Below the pieces are notes generated by a model that saw nothing but the letters and a program-made list of their open reading frames with translations, was not told the origin of the DNA and made no database searches. Source: a bacterium (GTDB lineage Bacteria; Ratteibacteria; UBA8468; B48-G9; JAFGKM01). Taken from it: a stretch of 40,341 nt of DNA. The DNA is taken from positions 1 through 40,341 of the forward strand of contig JALNXB010000012.1 of assembly GCA_023230585.1 (NCBI GenBank). The letters are read 5' to 3'. How positions within the stretch are numbered: position 1 is the stretch's first letter; each line of letters opens with the position of its first letter. This document shows, piece after piece, positions 31,624-40,159 of this stretch. A program made the translations under genes and the position numbers.

Positions 31624-33648
31624 ATGAGTAAGATTTATAATGTAGGGCTTTTTGGGAATAACCACGTTGGGAAAACACTCCTTGCCGAAACGATTCTTTA
31701 TAAAACTGGTATGATAGATAGGATTGGCGAGATATCTCAAGGAAACACTATTTTTGACTTTGATGCTGAAGAGATAAGTCGTCAAATGAGTTTAAACTTG
31801 GGGTTCGGGTATGTGAAGAAAGGCGATGCAATGATATATATTTTGGATGCTCCAGGATATATGGATTTTATCGGAGAACAGGTATGTGGTATAGAATCCT
31901 CAGATATTGGTATTCTTGTTGTAGGCGCTGATGAAGGTATTACTCCTTCTACTGAAAAACAGTGGGAACTTATTACTAAAAAAGGGATGCCTGCAGCGTT
32001 GTTTATTAATCGGATGGATCTGCCTGAGGTCGAGTTTAATAAGGTATGGGAAGAGATGGAATCTTTTTTTGGGAAAAAATTGCTTCTTGTGAACTATCCT
32101 TTAAAAGAAGGTTCTTCTTTAAAGGGAGTTGCTAACTTGTTGGGCGCAAAAGTAGGCGAAAACCCTGATTTTGACCCGTATGTTCAGGCGTCAATGGATG
32201 TTATAGCAGAGTTGGATGATACTCTTATGGAAAAATATCTTGAAGGTGTTGAAATATCAGCCGACGAGATGGCAGAACATATTAAAAAAGGGTTTAAGGA
32301 AGGAAGTATTATACCTGTTTTAACTGGTTCTGTTACTCAACAGGTAGGAGTTCAAGAGTTGGTAGATTTTATCCTGCAATATATGCCATCATCAGAAGAG
32401 ATGTTGCCTTTTAAAGCTGTGAATGCTAAAGAGGAAGAACAGGAGTTTACAAGAACACCAGACCAACCTTTGATAGGGTTGGTTGCAAAAACTATATTTG
32501 ACCCTTTCGCTGGTAAAATATCATACCTAAGGGTCTGTTCTGGTAGACTTAAAAGTAATTCTCAGTTTTTAAATGTTACCAAAGGACAGAAAGAGAGAGT
32601 TGGGCAACTTTTAAGGATACAAGGTAAAAAACAAGAACCCGTTGACGAAGCACTGCCCGGAGAGGTAGTTGGAGTTGCAAAACTTTCTGAATCCCAAGCT
32701 TTAGATGCTTTCTGTGACCCAAACGCTTCGTGGGCTTTAAATCTTTCTAAAATGCCTGAGGGGGCAGTTTCGTACTCTATCAGACCCAAAATTAAAGGAA
32801 CGGAAGACAAACTTGGAAACGCTCTCAATAGGATTGTTGAGGAAGATAAGACGATTAATGTTTTTAGAGATGAAGAAACAGGTGAAACTATAGTTTCAGG
32901 TATGGGAGATACCCATATAGATATTGCTATAAATAAATTTAGGACAAAGTTTGGTGTTGAAGTTGAAAAAGGTATACCAAAAATAGCCTATAAAGAAACA
33001 ATAGTTTCTCATTCTGGTCCTGCTGAAGGTAAGTTTAAGAGACAGTCCGGCGGTAAAGGACAGTATGGACACTGTTTTATAGAGATAGAGCCCCTCGAGA
33101 GAGGTGCTGGGTTTGAGTTTGTTGACGCAATAGTTGGGGGTGCTATACCGAGAAACTTTATACCTTCAGTTGAAAAAGGTATAAAAGAAAGTTTAAAAAA
33201 AGGAATTCTTGCAGGCTACCCTATAGTTGATATAAAGGTTAAACTTTATGATGGAACTTACCATACCGTTGATTCTTCTGATATAGCATTTCAGGTAGCT
33301 GGTTCTCTGGCTTTACAGAAAGGGTTTATGCAGGCGAACCCTATTTTGCTTGAGCCAATAGTTAATGTTGATATAAGCGTTTCTCAAGAATTGATAGGTG
33401 ATGTTATTGGAACGGTCAACTCTAAGCGCGGTAAGGTGCTTGATATGGGTTCTTCAGGTAAACGTCAGGTTATAAAGGCACAAGTACCTTTAGCTGAAAT
33501 GGCAAACTATACAAACGAGTTGAGGTCTATAACAAGCGGTACTGGTACATATACAATGGTATTTTCACATTATGAGGTTGTACCTGCACATATTGCACAA
33601 AAAATAATAGACGAAAGAAAAAAAGAAAAAGAGGCAAAGGAAAGCTGA
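31624..33648 (+). CDS. EF-G-like translational GTPase paralogue (EF-G2 type)
   Basis: The 674-residue protein has the five-domain layout of elongation factor G but departs from the canonical GTPase motifs. G1 is GNNHVGKT (11-18), G3 is DAPGY (75-79) where EF-G has DTPGH, and G4 is NRMD (129-132). The switch I RGITI motif is RQMSL. These changes match the EF-G2/EF-G-like group known from Thermus, Actinobacteria and others, whose role is not settled. Domain IV (RQSGGKGQYGHCFIEIEPLE) and the C-terminal domain V (QVPLAEMANYTNELRSITSG) are intact. GGAGG lies before the ATG. It is unlikely to be the main EF-G of the cell. Confidence 0.88.
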   Translation: MSKIYNVGLFGNNHVGKTLLAETILYKTGMIDRIGEISQGNTIFDFDAEEISRQMSLNLGFGYVKKGDAMIYILDAPGYMDFIGEQVCGIESSDIGILVVGADEGITPSTEKQWELITKKGMPAALFINRMDLPEVEFNKVWEEMESFFGKKLLLVNYPLKEGSSLKGVANLLGAKVGENPDFDPYVQASMDVIAELDDTLMEKYLEGVEISADEMAEHIKKGFKEGSIIPVLTGSVTQQVGVQELVDFILQYMPSSEEMLPFKAVNAKEEEQEFTRTPDQPLIGLVAKTIFDPFAGKISYLRVCSGRLKSNSQFLNVTKGQKERVGQLLRIQGKKQEPVDEALPGEVVGVAKLSESQALDAFCDPNASWALNLSKMPEGAVSYSIRPKIKGTEDKLGNALNRIVEEDKTINVFRDEETGETIVSGMGDTHIDIAINKFRTKFGVEVEKGIPKIAYKETIVSHSGPAEGKFKRQSGGKGQYGHCFIEIEPLERGAGFEFVDAIVGGAIPRNFIPSVEKGIKESLKKGILAGYPIVDIKVKLYDGTYHTVDSSDIAFQVAGSLALQKGFMQANPILLEPIVNVDISVSQELIGDVIGTVNSKRGKVLDMGSSGKRQVIKAQVPLAEMANYTNELRSITSGTGTYTMVFSHYEVVPAHIAQKIIDERKKEKEAKES

Positions 33649-33650
33649 AT

Positions 33651-34178
33651 ATGGAGAAAGTTTCAATAGAAGGAGTTGCTCTTGACCTTGTGAACAATTC
33701 TTCTGTTCTTATCCTTAAAGGGGAGAAGGGAAAGTTTTTACCTATTGCTATAAGAATATTAGAAGCTCAATCAATCTTAATTGCTCTTGAGAATGCCTCC
33801 TTTTTTAGACCTCTTACCCACGATTTAATTAAAAATATTATAGAATCTCTTTCTGCCAAACTGTTAAGGTTGGAGATACATTCTCTTAAAAAAGGTGTTT
33901 ACTATGCACATCTGGTTATTTCAAAAGACGGTAATATTATCAATGTTGATTGTCGGCCAAGTGATGGAATCGCAATTTCACTGAGGCTAAATGCGGATAT
34001 AATGGTTTCAGATAATCTTCTTGAAAAGATGGATATTATCAAAGAAGGTAAGGATGTTAAGTTTTTTAAGACTAATCTGTCAGATAAACCTATTAGCGAA
34101 GAAGAAGCAAAAAAACTTAGGAAAATGATAGATGATATGAGTGCAAAAGAGTTTTGGAAAGAGTTGGGTAAAGATTAA
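33651..34178 (+). CDS. Bifunctional nuclease (BFN/DUF151) family protein
   Basis: The 175-residue protein has the DUF151 fold: VALDLVNNSSVLILKGEKGK, IAIRILEAQSILIALENASF, RPLTHDLIKNIIESL, and CRPSDGIAISLRLNADIMV, the family's most conserved segments. Plant and Thermotoga members have been reported with RNase and DNase activity, but the bacterial function is poorly known. It starts 2 bases after the EF-G-like stop, so they are translationally linked; the C-terminal tail (KPISEEEAKKLRKMIDDMSA) lacks the UVR motif of some relatives. A short inverted repeat follows before yebC. Confidence 0.9.
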   Translation: MEKVSIEGVALDLVNNSSVLILKGEKGKFLPIAIRILEAQSILIALENASFFRPLTHDLIKNIIESLSAKLLRLEIHSLKKGVYYAHLVISKDGNIINVDCRPSDGIAISLRLNADIMVSDNLLEKMDIIKEGKDVKFFKTNLSDKPISEEEAKKLRKMIDDMSAKEFWKELGKD

Positions 34179-34182
34179 TAAC

Positions 34183-34206
34183 CGTCATTTTTAATATAAA
34201 ATGGCG
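34183..34206 (+). terminator. Weak hairpin before yebC, possible attenuator
   Basis: CGTCATTTT (34183-34191) can pair with AAAATGGCG (34198-34206) through 9 base pairs, one of them G-U, around a 6-base loop. The following bases are AT-rich without a solid T run, so partial termination or mRNA stability is more likely than a full stop. Confidence 0.35.
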
Positions 34207-34251
34207 AGTTATTGTTAATATAATAAGATATTAGAAGTAAAAGGAGGAAAT

Positions 34252-35004
34252 ATGTCTGGACATTCTAAGTGGCACAGTATCAAGCATAAAAAAATGGCTA
34301 CTGATGCTAAAAGAGGTAAAATGTTTACCAAGTTTATAAGGGAAATAATGATGGCTGCAAAGACAGGAGGCGGTAATCCTGATACAAACCCTCGGTTGCG
34401 TCTTGCTGTTGAAAGAGCAAAAGGGTTTAATATGCCTAACGATAATATACAGAGAGCCATCAAAAAAGGGTCTGGAGAAGACGGTGGAGTAATAATTGAA
34501 CAGGTTACTTACGAAGGATATGGACCTGGTGGAGTTGCTCTTTTTGTTGAGGTTTTAACTGATAATAAGAATAGAAGCGCTTCTGAGATAAGGTCTATCT
34601 TTTCTAAACATAATGGAAACCTTGGAGGTTCTGGTAGTGTTGCTTGGATATTCGAGAGGAAAGGTATGATTAATATAGGAAAAGATAAGGTGCCTGAGGA
34701 TGAACTAATGGAGATAGTACTTGAAGCAGGTGCTGAAGATATGGTTCTGGAAGATGATATATTTGAAATAACTACTCTACCCGAAAATTTTGAAGCAGTT
34801 AAGAACGCTTTGGCTGAAAAAAATATTGAAGTTACGGATGCTATTGTCAGTTTTGTTCCTAAAAATACTGTTAAAGTTGAAGGTAAAACAGCTGAACAGG
34901 TGCTAAAACTTCTTGAAACACTTGAAGACCACGATGATGTTCAGGGCGCTTATGCAAATTTTGATATATCTGATGAAATCCTTGAATCAATGCAATCTGA
35001 ATAG
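34252..35004 (+). CDS. yebC: YebC/PmpR family translational or transcriptional regulator
   Basis: The 250-residue protein starts MSGHSKWHSIKHKKMATDAK, the signature of YebC/TACO1, followed by KRGKMFTKFIREIMMAAKTG and PNDNIQRAIKKGSG. Members were long described as DNA-binding regulators; more recent work links them to ribosomes stalled on polyproline. AAAAGGAGG lies 6 bases before the ATG. It is 6 bases upstream of ruvC, the usual yebC-ruvC-ruvA-ruvB order. Confidence 0.97.
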   Translation: MSGHSKWHSIKHKKMATDAKRGKMFTKFIREIMMAAKTGGGNPDTNPRLRLAVERAKGFNMPNDNIQRAIKKGSGEDGGVIIEQVTYEGYGPGGVALFVEVLTDNKNRSASEIRSIFSKHNGNLGGSGSVAWIFERKGMINIGKDKVPEDELMEIVLEAGAEDMVLEDDIFEITTLPENFEAVKNALAEKNIEVTDAIVSFVPKNTVKVEGKTAEQVLKLLETLEDHDDVQGAYANFDISDEILESMQSE

Positions 35005-35010
35005 GTTAAG

Positions 35011-35508
35011 ATGAAAATATTGGGTATCGACCCTGGTGTAAATAAAATAGGTTACGGGTTTATAGAAAAGAAGAGTAGTAGAGAAAAAGAGACGGTTTTG
35101 TGTACAGGAACAATTACGCCTCCAATAAAGGAAAAATATAGTACAAAACTCAAACTTATTTTAGAACAGTTTGACAACTTATTGGAAGAACTACAACCCA
35201 ATGTGATTGCTATTGAAGAGATTTATCTTGGTAAAAATGTTCAGATTACACTTAAAATAGGGCAGATTACTGGGGTTCTTGTTGGAGCAGCTTTAAGGAA
35301 CGGGATTCCTTTTGAACTTCTGCCTGCAAGAGAAGTAAAACAAAATATTACAGGTTCTGGGGCAGCAACCAAAGAGCAAGTTCGTTTTATGCTGGAACAT
35401 ATTACAGGGTATAAAAATTTTAATGGATTAGACGAGAGCGACGCTGTTGCGGTTGCTGTTTCCTATCTTATAAATAAAAAAGAAAATGATTTATTACATT
35501 TGCGGTAA
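35011..35508 (+). CDS. ruvC: RuvC, Holliday junction endonuclease
   Basis: RuvC cuts four-way junctions made in recombination as a dimer. The 165-residue protein has the RNase H-like fold and its acidic residues: Asp7 in GIDPGVNKIGYG, a Glu in AIEEIYLG near residue 69, and the pair in LDESDAVAVAVSYL near the C terminus. It starts 6 bases after yebC and its last 23 bases overlap ruvA. The length is normal. Confidence 0.97.
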   Translation: MKILGIDPGVNKIGYGFIEKKSSREKETVLCTGTITPPIKEKYSTKLKLILEQFDNLLEELQPNVIAIEEIYLGKNVQITLKIGQITGVLVGAALRNGIPFELLPAREVKQNITGSGAATKEQVRFMLEHITGYKNFNGLDESDAVAVAVSYLINKKENDLLHLR

Positions 35509-36076
35509 ACTAATTTTTAAGTCTCCAGCAAGGGTTGTAGTAGATAATAATGGTATAGGTTACTCGTTGAACGTTTCTATAGAAACCTCTCAATCTATTG
35601 GAGAAGAAGGAAGCGAAGTGAAACTTTTTTCTTTTCTTCAAACAAAAGACGATGAGGTGCAGTTGTATGGATTTGCTTCTATAGAGGAGAAAGAAGGGTT
35701 TAAACTTCTTATTACTGTCCCTAATATTGGCCCTAAGATGGCTCTAAGAATCCTTTCTGGTATGAATATCAACCAATTGTATAACGCTATTATTGCTGAA
35801 GATACAGCCTTTTTTACAGGTATTCCTGGGATAGGTAAAAAGACAGGTGAACGTATTATTGTTGAGTTGAAACATCGTGTTGAGAAACTTGATATTCCAC
35901 AGGAAAAACAGTTTGTTGATAATAGAGAGGTTTTTGCGAGTGCCGTTGAAGCACTAACTGTGCTTGGTTATAAAAGAAAAGAAGCAGTATCTTCTGTCAG
36001 CAAAATAATGAAGGAGAATGTTGGAATTTCAAGTATTGAAGAAATAATTAAAGAAGCCCTCAAAAGGAATAATTGA
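35486..36076 (+). CDS. ruvA: RuvA, Holliday junction DNA-binding subunit
   Basis: RuvA tetramers hold the Holliday junction flat and load RuvB. The 196-residue protein has an OB-fold N terminus (MIYYICGKLIFKSPARVVVD), two helix-hairpin-helix motifs (TVPNIGPKMALRIL and GIPGIGKKTGERIIVELK) and the small C-terminal domain that contacts RuvB (AVEALTVLGYKRKEAVSSV). It overlaps ruvC by 23 bases and ends 6 bases before ruvB. Confidence 0.97.
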   Translation: MIYYICGKLIFKSPARVVVDNNGIGYSLNVSIETSQSIGEEGSEVKLFSFLQTKDDEVQLYGFASIEEKEGFKLLITVPNIGPKMALRILSGMNINQLYNAIIAEDTAFFTGIPGIGKKTGERIIVELKHRVEKLDIPQEKQFVDNREVFASAVEALTVLGYKRKEAVSSVSKIMKENVGISSIEEIIKEALKRNN

Positions 36077-36082
36077 TAAATA

Positions 36083-37102
36083 ATGGACGAGAAAATAACC
36101 TCTCCAGTTGCTGGAGGAGAAGATTCAAATTATGATAATGCTTTGAGACCTAAGGGATTTTCAGATTTTGTTGGGCAAGATAAAGTAAAAGATAATCTGG
36201 AAGTTTTTATTAAAGCTGCAAAAGAAAGAAAAGAAGTCCTTGACCACGTATTGTTTTATGGTCCGCCTGGTATCGGCAAAACAACCCTTTCATATATTAT
36301 AGCCAACGAGATGGGCGTTACTGTTAAAGCAACCTCTGGTCCTGTTATAGAAAAAGCAGGGGATTTAGCTGGAATACTTACCAACCTTGAGTTCGGAGAT
36401 ATTCTATTTATTGATGAGATACATAGGTTGCCTCGAACTATTGAAGAGTACCTTTATAGCGGGATGGAAGATTTTTGTATAGATATAATGATTGGGGAAG
36501 GACCAAAAGCTAAATCTGTAAAGATACCTATAAAAAACTTTACACTTGTGGGCGCAACTACAAGAGTTGGGTTAATTACTTCTCCTTTAAGAAACAGGTT
36601 TGGAATTATTCATCGTCTTGACTATTATTCATCTGAAGAACTTGTGAAAATAATCAGTAGGTCCGCAAACCTTCTAAAGGTTAGTATTACTGAAGAAGGT
36701 GCACAAGAAATTGCTAAAAGGGCAAGAGGTACTCCAAGAGTTGCTAATAGGTTATTAAGAAGGATTAGAGATTATGCGCAGGTGAAAGGTAGTGGGGTTG
36801 TAGATAAGGATATTTCAGTTCTTGCTCTCGATAAGATGGATGTTGACGAAGAAGGTCTGGATGAGATGGATAAAAAAGTATTGGAAGTCCTTATACTGAA
36901 ATTTGCAGGTGGCCCTGTTGGGTTGAAAAGTCTTTCCATAGCAGTTGGAGAAGAGTCGGACACTATTGAAGAGGTTTATGAGAGTTTTCTTGTTAGGAAA
37001 GGTTTTTTAAAAAGAACACCCCAAGGACGTGTTGCTACGGAGTTTGCCTACAAACATATGGGTTTAGAAGTAGGCGGAGAAAACGTGGAGAAACTTTTTT
37101 AA
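36083..37102 (+). CDS. ruvB: RuvB, Holliday junction branch-migration ATPase
   Basis: RuvB is the AAA+ motor of branch migration. The 339-residue protein has LRPKGFSDFVGQDKVKDNLE at the start, Walker A GPPGIGKTTLSYIIANEMG, Walker B ILFIDEIHRLPRTIEEYLY, sensor GATTRVGLITSPLRNRFGI with the arginine finger, and the C-terminal winged helix (GGPVGLKSLSIAVGEESDTI, RTPQGRVATEFAYKHMG). It follows ruvA by 6 bases and precedes lptB by 2. Confidence 0.98.
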   Translation: MDEKITSPVAGGEDSNYDNALRPKGFSDFVGQDKVKDNLEVFIKAAKERKEVLDHVLFYGPPGIGKTTLSYIIANEMGVTVKATSGPVIEKAGDLAGILTNLEFGDILFIDEIHRLPRTIEEYLYSGMEDFCIDIMIGEGPKAKSVKIPIKNFTLVGATTRVGLITSPLRNRFGIIHRLDYYSSEELVKIISRSANLLKVSITEEGAQEIAKRARGTPRVANRLLRRIRDYAQVKGSGVVDKDISVLALDKMDVDEEGLDEMDKKVLEVLILKFAGGPVGLKSLSIAVGEESDTIEEVYESFLVRKGFLKRTPQGRVATEFAYKHMGLEVGGENVEKLF

Positions 37103-37104
37103 CA

Positions 37105-37821
37105 ATGCTTAAAGCTATAAACCTTCAAAAAGCTTTTGGGAAAACTGTTGCTGTTAAAGATATTTCTTTGCAGGTATCTCAAGGAGAGATAGTTGGTCTG
37201 CTTGGACCTAACGGGGCAGGAAAAACGACAACCTTTGAGATGTTGCTTGGTTTTATGCGTCAAGATAAAGGTTCTATAATTCTGGATAAAGAAGATATTT
37301 CTTGGCTACCCGTTTGGAGAAGAGCTCGTGCTGGGATGTTATATTTGCCTCAAGAGATAGCTCTTTTTAATAAACTTTCGGTAGAAGATAATATTCGTAT
37401 CATACTTGAAGAGTATTATAAAGATAAAAAAAAAATAGATGATATTATAAAGATGTACCTTGATAAGGTTGGTCTTTATCAATTACGAAAACATATTGCT
37501 GGTACTCTATCTGGTGGAGAAAAAAGAAGGTTAGAGATAGGAAGAAGTTTAACTCTTCAGCCAAAATTTTTTCTTTTGGATGAACCTTTCTCGGGGATAG
37601 ACCCTAAAACAGTATCTGAACTGCAAGATACAATAGTTGAACTTAAAAATCAAGGTATCGGTATACTGTTGACAGACCATAACGTTAGAGATACTCTCGG
37701 TATTACAGATAGGGCTTACCTTATTTATGATGGGAAGATACTTGTTGAGGGAACATCAAAAGATATTCTTGAGCATCCTGATTCAAGGAAGGTTTATCTT
37801 GGGGATAAGTTTGAGATGTAA
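37105..37821 (+). CDS. lptB: LptB, ATPase of the LPS export complex
   Basis: LptB powers LptFG to pull LPS from the inner membrane into the Lpt bridge. The 238-residue ABC ATPase has Walker A GPNGAGKTTTFEML, Q-loop LYLPQEIALFNKLSVEDNI with the LptB-like PQE..LF..L pattern, signature LSGGEKRRLEIGRSL, Walker B FFLLDEPFSGIDP and the H-loop LLTDHNVRDTL. These are diagnostic of LptB over general ABC proteins. LptA, LptC, LptF and LptG are not in the window. It starts 2 bases after ruvB and is the last gene of the operon; its stop codon lies in the loop of the terminator. Confidence 0.94.
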   Translation: MLKAINLQKAFGKTVAVKDISLQVSQGEIVGLLGPNGAGKTTTFEMLLGFMRQDKGSIILDKEDISWLPVWRRARAGMLYLPQEIALFNKLSVEDNIRIILEEYYKDKKKIDDIIKMYLDKVGLYQLRKHIAGTLSGGEKRRLEIGRSLTLQPKFFLLDEPFSGIDPKTVSELQDTIVELKNQGIGILLTDHNVRDTLGITDRAYLIYDGKILVEGTSKDILEHPDSRKVYLGDKFEM

Positions 37822-37839
37822 TGCGCATCTCATTTTTTT
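37812..37839 (+). terminator. Intrinsic terminator overlapping the lptB stop codon
   Basis: TGAGATG (37812-37818), a 7-base loop that contains the TAA stop (37819-37821), CATCTCA (37826-37832) and TTTTTTT (37833-37839). This ends the operon from the oxidoreductases or yebC to lptB. Confidence 0.85.
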
Positions 37840-37854
37840 ATTGGTGCAATAGTT

Positions 37855-38060
37855 ATATCCTAAGATTGAAAAAATCCCTCAGAAAGCATTCGGGCTAAGA
37901 TCCGCCGAAGCTTGCATTTTAGCGTAGGTGGAGGGGCTTTCTGCTGACTAAGGGAAAAAGAGTAGCAGAGGGATAAAATGGGGGACTTCCTCTATATGTC
38001 ATTCCGGACTTGATCCGGAATTTCGCTTTTGCCTTCTATCCCTTGGGGGGGGGGGCAAAA
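37855..38060 (+). repeat. Repeat patch between lptB and uppS
   Basis: The 271-base gap holds a segment related to 10436-10462 (CCCTCAGAAAGCATTCGGGC), a CGTAGGTGGAGG block related to 8536-8622, one palindrome of the two-hairpin unit (CCGGACTTGATCCGG, 38005-38019) and a decayed CCCTT hairpin that ends in a run of 11 G (38045-38055). No gene seen. Confidence 0.7.
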
Positions 38061-38092
38061 AGAGGTTAACAAAAACATAAAAGGAACTGGGT

Positions 38093-38806
38093 GTGCATAA
38101 CAATAATGATGTTAGAATAGTTCCTGTCCATATTGCTATTATTATGGACGGTAACGGAAGATGGGCAGAAAAGAGAAAATTACCACGTATAATGGGTCAT
38201 AGAGAAGGTTTGGAGACGGTTAGGCGAGTAATTACAACAGCCGATGATGAAGGTGTTAGGTTTCTTACGTTATACTCTTTTTCTACTGAAAACTGGAGAA
38301 GGCCCGAGGAGGAGGTCCGTTTTCTTTTTACGTTAATGGAGCAGAATTTACGTAAAGAAAGTGTTGAACTCAACAAAAAAAATGTCCGAGTAAGGTTTAT
38401 TGGGCAAAGGGACCAGTTGCCTGAGTTTTTACAAAAAAGTATGTCTGATATTGAAAATCTTACCTTAAAAAATGACGGGCTTACACTTATATTGGCTATA
38501 AACTACGGAGGTCGTCAAGAGGTAACGTCTGCAGTAAAAAGAATATTAGCAGAAGGTTGTGCCGAGAAAGATGTTAATGAGGAACTTATAGAAAAATATC
38601 TTGATACCTCTGATATACCCGACCCTGACTTAATTATAAGAACCTCAGGCGAAGAAAGGCTCAGTAATTTTCTTTTGTGGCAATCTGCTTATAGTGAACT
38701 ATATTTTACAAAGGTATTATGGCCGGATTTTTCAAAAGAAGATTTTCTTGAGGCTCTCTCTTCATATCAGAAACGTAAAAGAAAATTTGGGGGGATACTG
38801 AGATGA
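38093..38806 (+). CDS. uppS: UppS, undecaprenyl diphosphate synthase
   Basis: UppS adds isopentenyl units in cis to farnesyl diphosphate, giving the C55 lipid carrier for peptidoglycan and surface glycans. The 237-residue protein has HIAIIMDGNGRWAEKRKLPR with the catalytic Asp, GHREGLETVRRV, LYSFSTENWRRPEEEV, and the C-terminal DLIIRTSGEERLSNFLLWQS. The start is taken as GTG 38093 with AAAAGGA 7 bases upstream. The stop overlaps the next ATG by 4 bases (ATGA). The dxr gene lies one gene further on, so this resembles the uppS-cdsA-dxr cluster with cdsA replaced. Confidence 0.96.
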   Translation: MHNNNDVRIVPVHIAIIMDGNGRWAEKRKLPRIMGHREGLETVRRVITTADDEGVRFLTLYSFSTENWRRPEEEVRFLFTLMEQNLRKESVELNKKNVRVRFIGQRDQLPEFLQKSMSDIENLTLKNDGLTLILAINYGGRQEVTSAVKRILAEGCAEKDVNEELIEKYLDTSDIPDPDLIIRTSGEERLSNFLLWQSAYSELYFTKVLWPDFSKEDFLEALSSYQKRKRKFGGILR

Positions 38807-40050
38807 GAACAAATAAAGAATATGGAAATAAAATTAGGTTTGGGGTTGTGGGGTTGTTGGGGTATTCAAGAAGCCATATAGGTCAGATACTTATGGCACA
38901 AAACGCTGGTGAACCTGTTGAGTTGACTGCAGTTGTGGCTTATATGAGAGAAAAAAACGAAAAATTGGCTACTGAACTTGAAGAAAAAGGGGTTAAACTT
39001 GTTTCTGATTATGATAAACTTCTTGAGATGAAAAATGATATTGACTGTATAACCTTGCCTGTTGGAATACCTCTACATACTTCTATGGGTATAAAAGCGC
39101 TTGAGGCAGGGTTTCCTGTGTACCTTGAAAAACCTGTATCTGGTGCTATACAAGACGCAGATGCTCTTGCGTTATCTGAAAAAAAGTCTGGCAAAAAACT
39201 TTTTATTGGTTACCAACTCTGTTTTAAAGAAGTAACCTGGGAACTAAAAAAAATGTTGGCATCAGGCGATATCGGTACAATAAAAAAGATAGTTGTTGTA
39301 GCAGAATGGCCTCGCACAAAAGCATATTTTAACCGTAATGCTTGGGCAGGAAAACTCTCTATTAACAATACCATAGTCCTTGATTCTCCTTTAAATAACG
39401 CTTGTGCCCATTATATAAATCTGCCACTTTTTCTTGTAGGCAAAGAGATGGAATTGAGTGGCGTACCTATTTCTGTTGAATCAGAACTTTATAGAGCTAA
39501 CGATATTGAATCAACAGACACTTTATCTATCAGAATTAAAACAGAAGAAGGGGTTGAGATTGTCTGGATAGCATCTCACGCCTGCGAAAAAGGTATTGGA
39601 CCAAAGTTTAGGATAGAAGGAAGCAAGAAAACAGTAAATGCGGATTTTGCTACAAAAGAAAAAACTTGGTATGAAGGGGCTTCTGGTGAAGGAGAAATAT
39701 TTCTTGAAGATAAATGGGGACCTTTGAACCCTTTTGTGAGTGTGGCTAAGTGGTTACAAGGTGATAAAGAGATTCCGGTGTGTGATTTAAAGATAGCTCG
39801 TGCTCAAACTGTGGTTGTTAACGGTGCACACCAAGCGCCAATAGTTGATATCCCCAAAAAATATGTAAAAGAAATATCACAAAATGATGGGGATATTCTT
39901 GTTGCGGTAGATGGTATGAACCAACTTTTGGATAAATGTTACCAAGAAGGTGTTCTTATTTCGGAGACATCTTTTGTTGAATGGAGCCAAAAACCAACTG
40001 TTGCAGATGTTAGGGGTTTAAAGTTTTTTAAATTGCCGAATACAGAATAA
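38803..40050 (+). CDS. Gfo/Idh/MocA-like oxidoreductase between uppS and dxr
   Basis: The 415-residue protein has a Rossmann start (RFGVVGLLGYSRSHIGQIL, a variant of the GxGxxG motif) and the catalytic-lysine motif in PVYLEKPVSGAIQDAD. It belongs to the same superfamily as the genes at 29219 and 30452 but is more distant, with its own C-terminal half; the usual H-x-x-D helper motif is replaced by NNACAHYINLPLFLVG. It overlaps uppS by 4 bases (ATGA), so the two are coupled. Its substrate is unknown; the location in a lipid-carrier operon is unusual. Confidence 0.85.
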   Translation: MRTNKEYGNKIRFGVVGLLGYSRSHIGQILMAQNAGEPVELTAVVAYMREKNEKLATELEEKGVKLVSDYDKLLEMKNDIDCITLPVGIPLHTSMGIKALEAGFPVYLEKPVSGAIQDADALALSEKKSGKKLFIGYQLCFKEVTWELKKMLASGDIGTIKKIVVVAEWPRTKAYFNRNAWAGKLSINNTIVLDSPLNNACAHYINLPLFLVGKEMELSGVPISVESELYRANDIESTDTLSIRIKTEEGVEIVWIASHACEKGIGPKFRIEGSKKTVNADFATKEKTWYEGASGEGEIFLEDKWGPLNPFVSVAKWLQGDKEIPVCDLKIARAQTVVVNGAHQAPIVDIPKKYVKEISQNDGDILVAVDGMNQLLDKCYQEGVLISETSFVEWSQKPTVADVRGLKFFKLPNTE

Positions 40051-40069
40051 TTGTTAAAAACGAGAGTTA

Positions 40070-40137
40070 CCCCATTCCGTCTTTGCGAGCGCCTCTTAGC
40101 GTGGTAATCCCGCCGAAGGCGGAAAAGGAATGGGGGT
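40070..40137 (+). repeat. Palindromic repeat between the oxidoreductase and dxr
   Basis: CCCCATTCC at the left and GGAATGGGG at the right form terminal inverted repeats around CGTCTTTGCGAGC...AGCGTGGTAATC and a CCGCCGAAGGCGG palindrome. A related module without the full right arm is at 10063-10125. The TTTGCGAGC...GGCAATCTC form resembles a palindromic repeat class found in many unrelated genomes. Confidence 0.75.
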
Positions 40138-40159
40138 AAACAATAATAAGGTACTCTTT

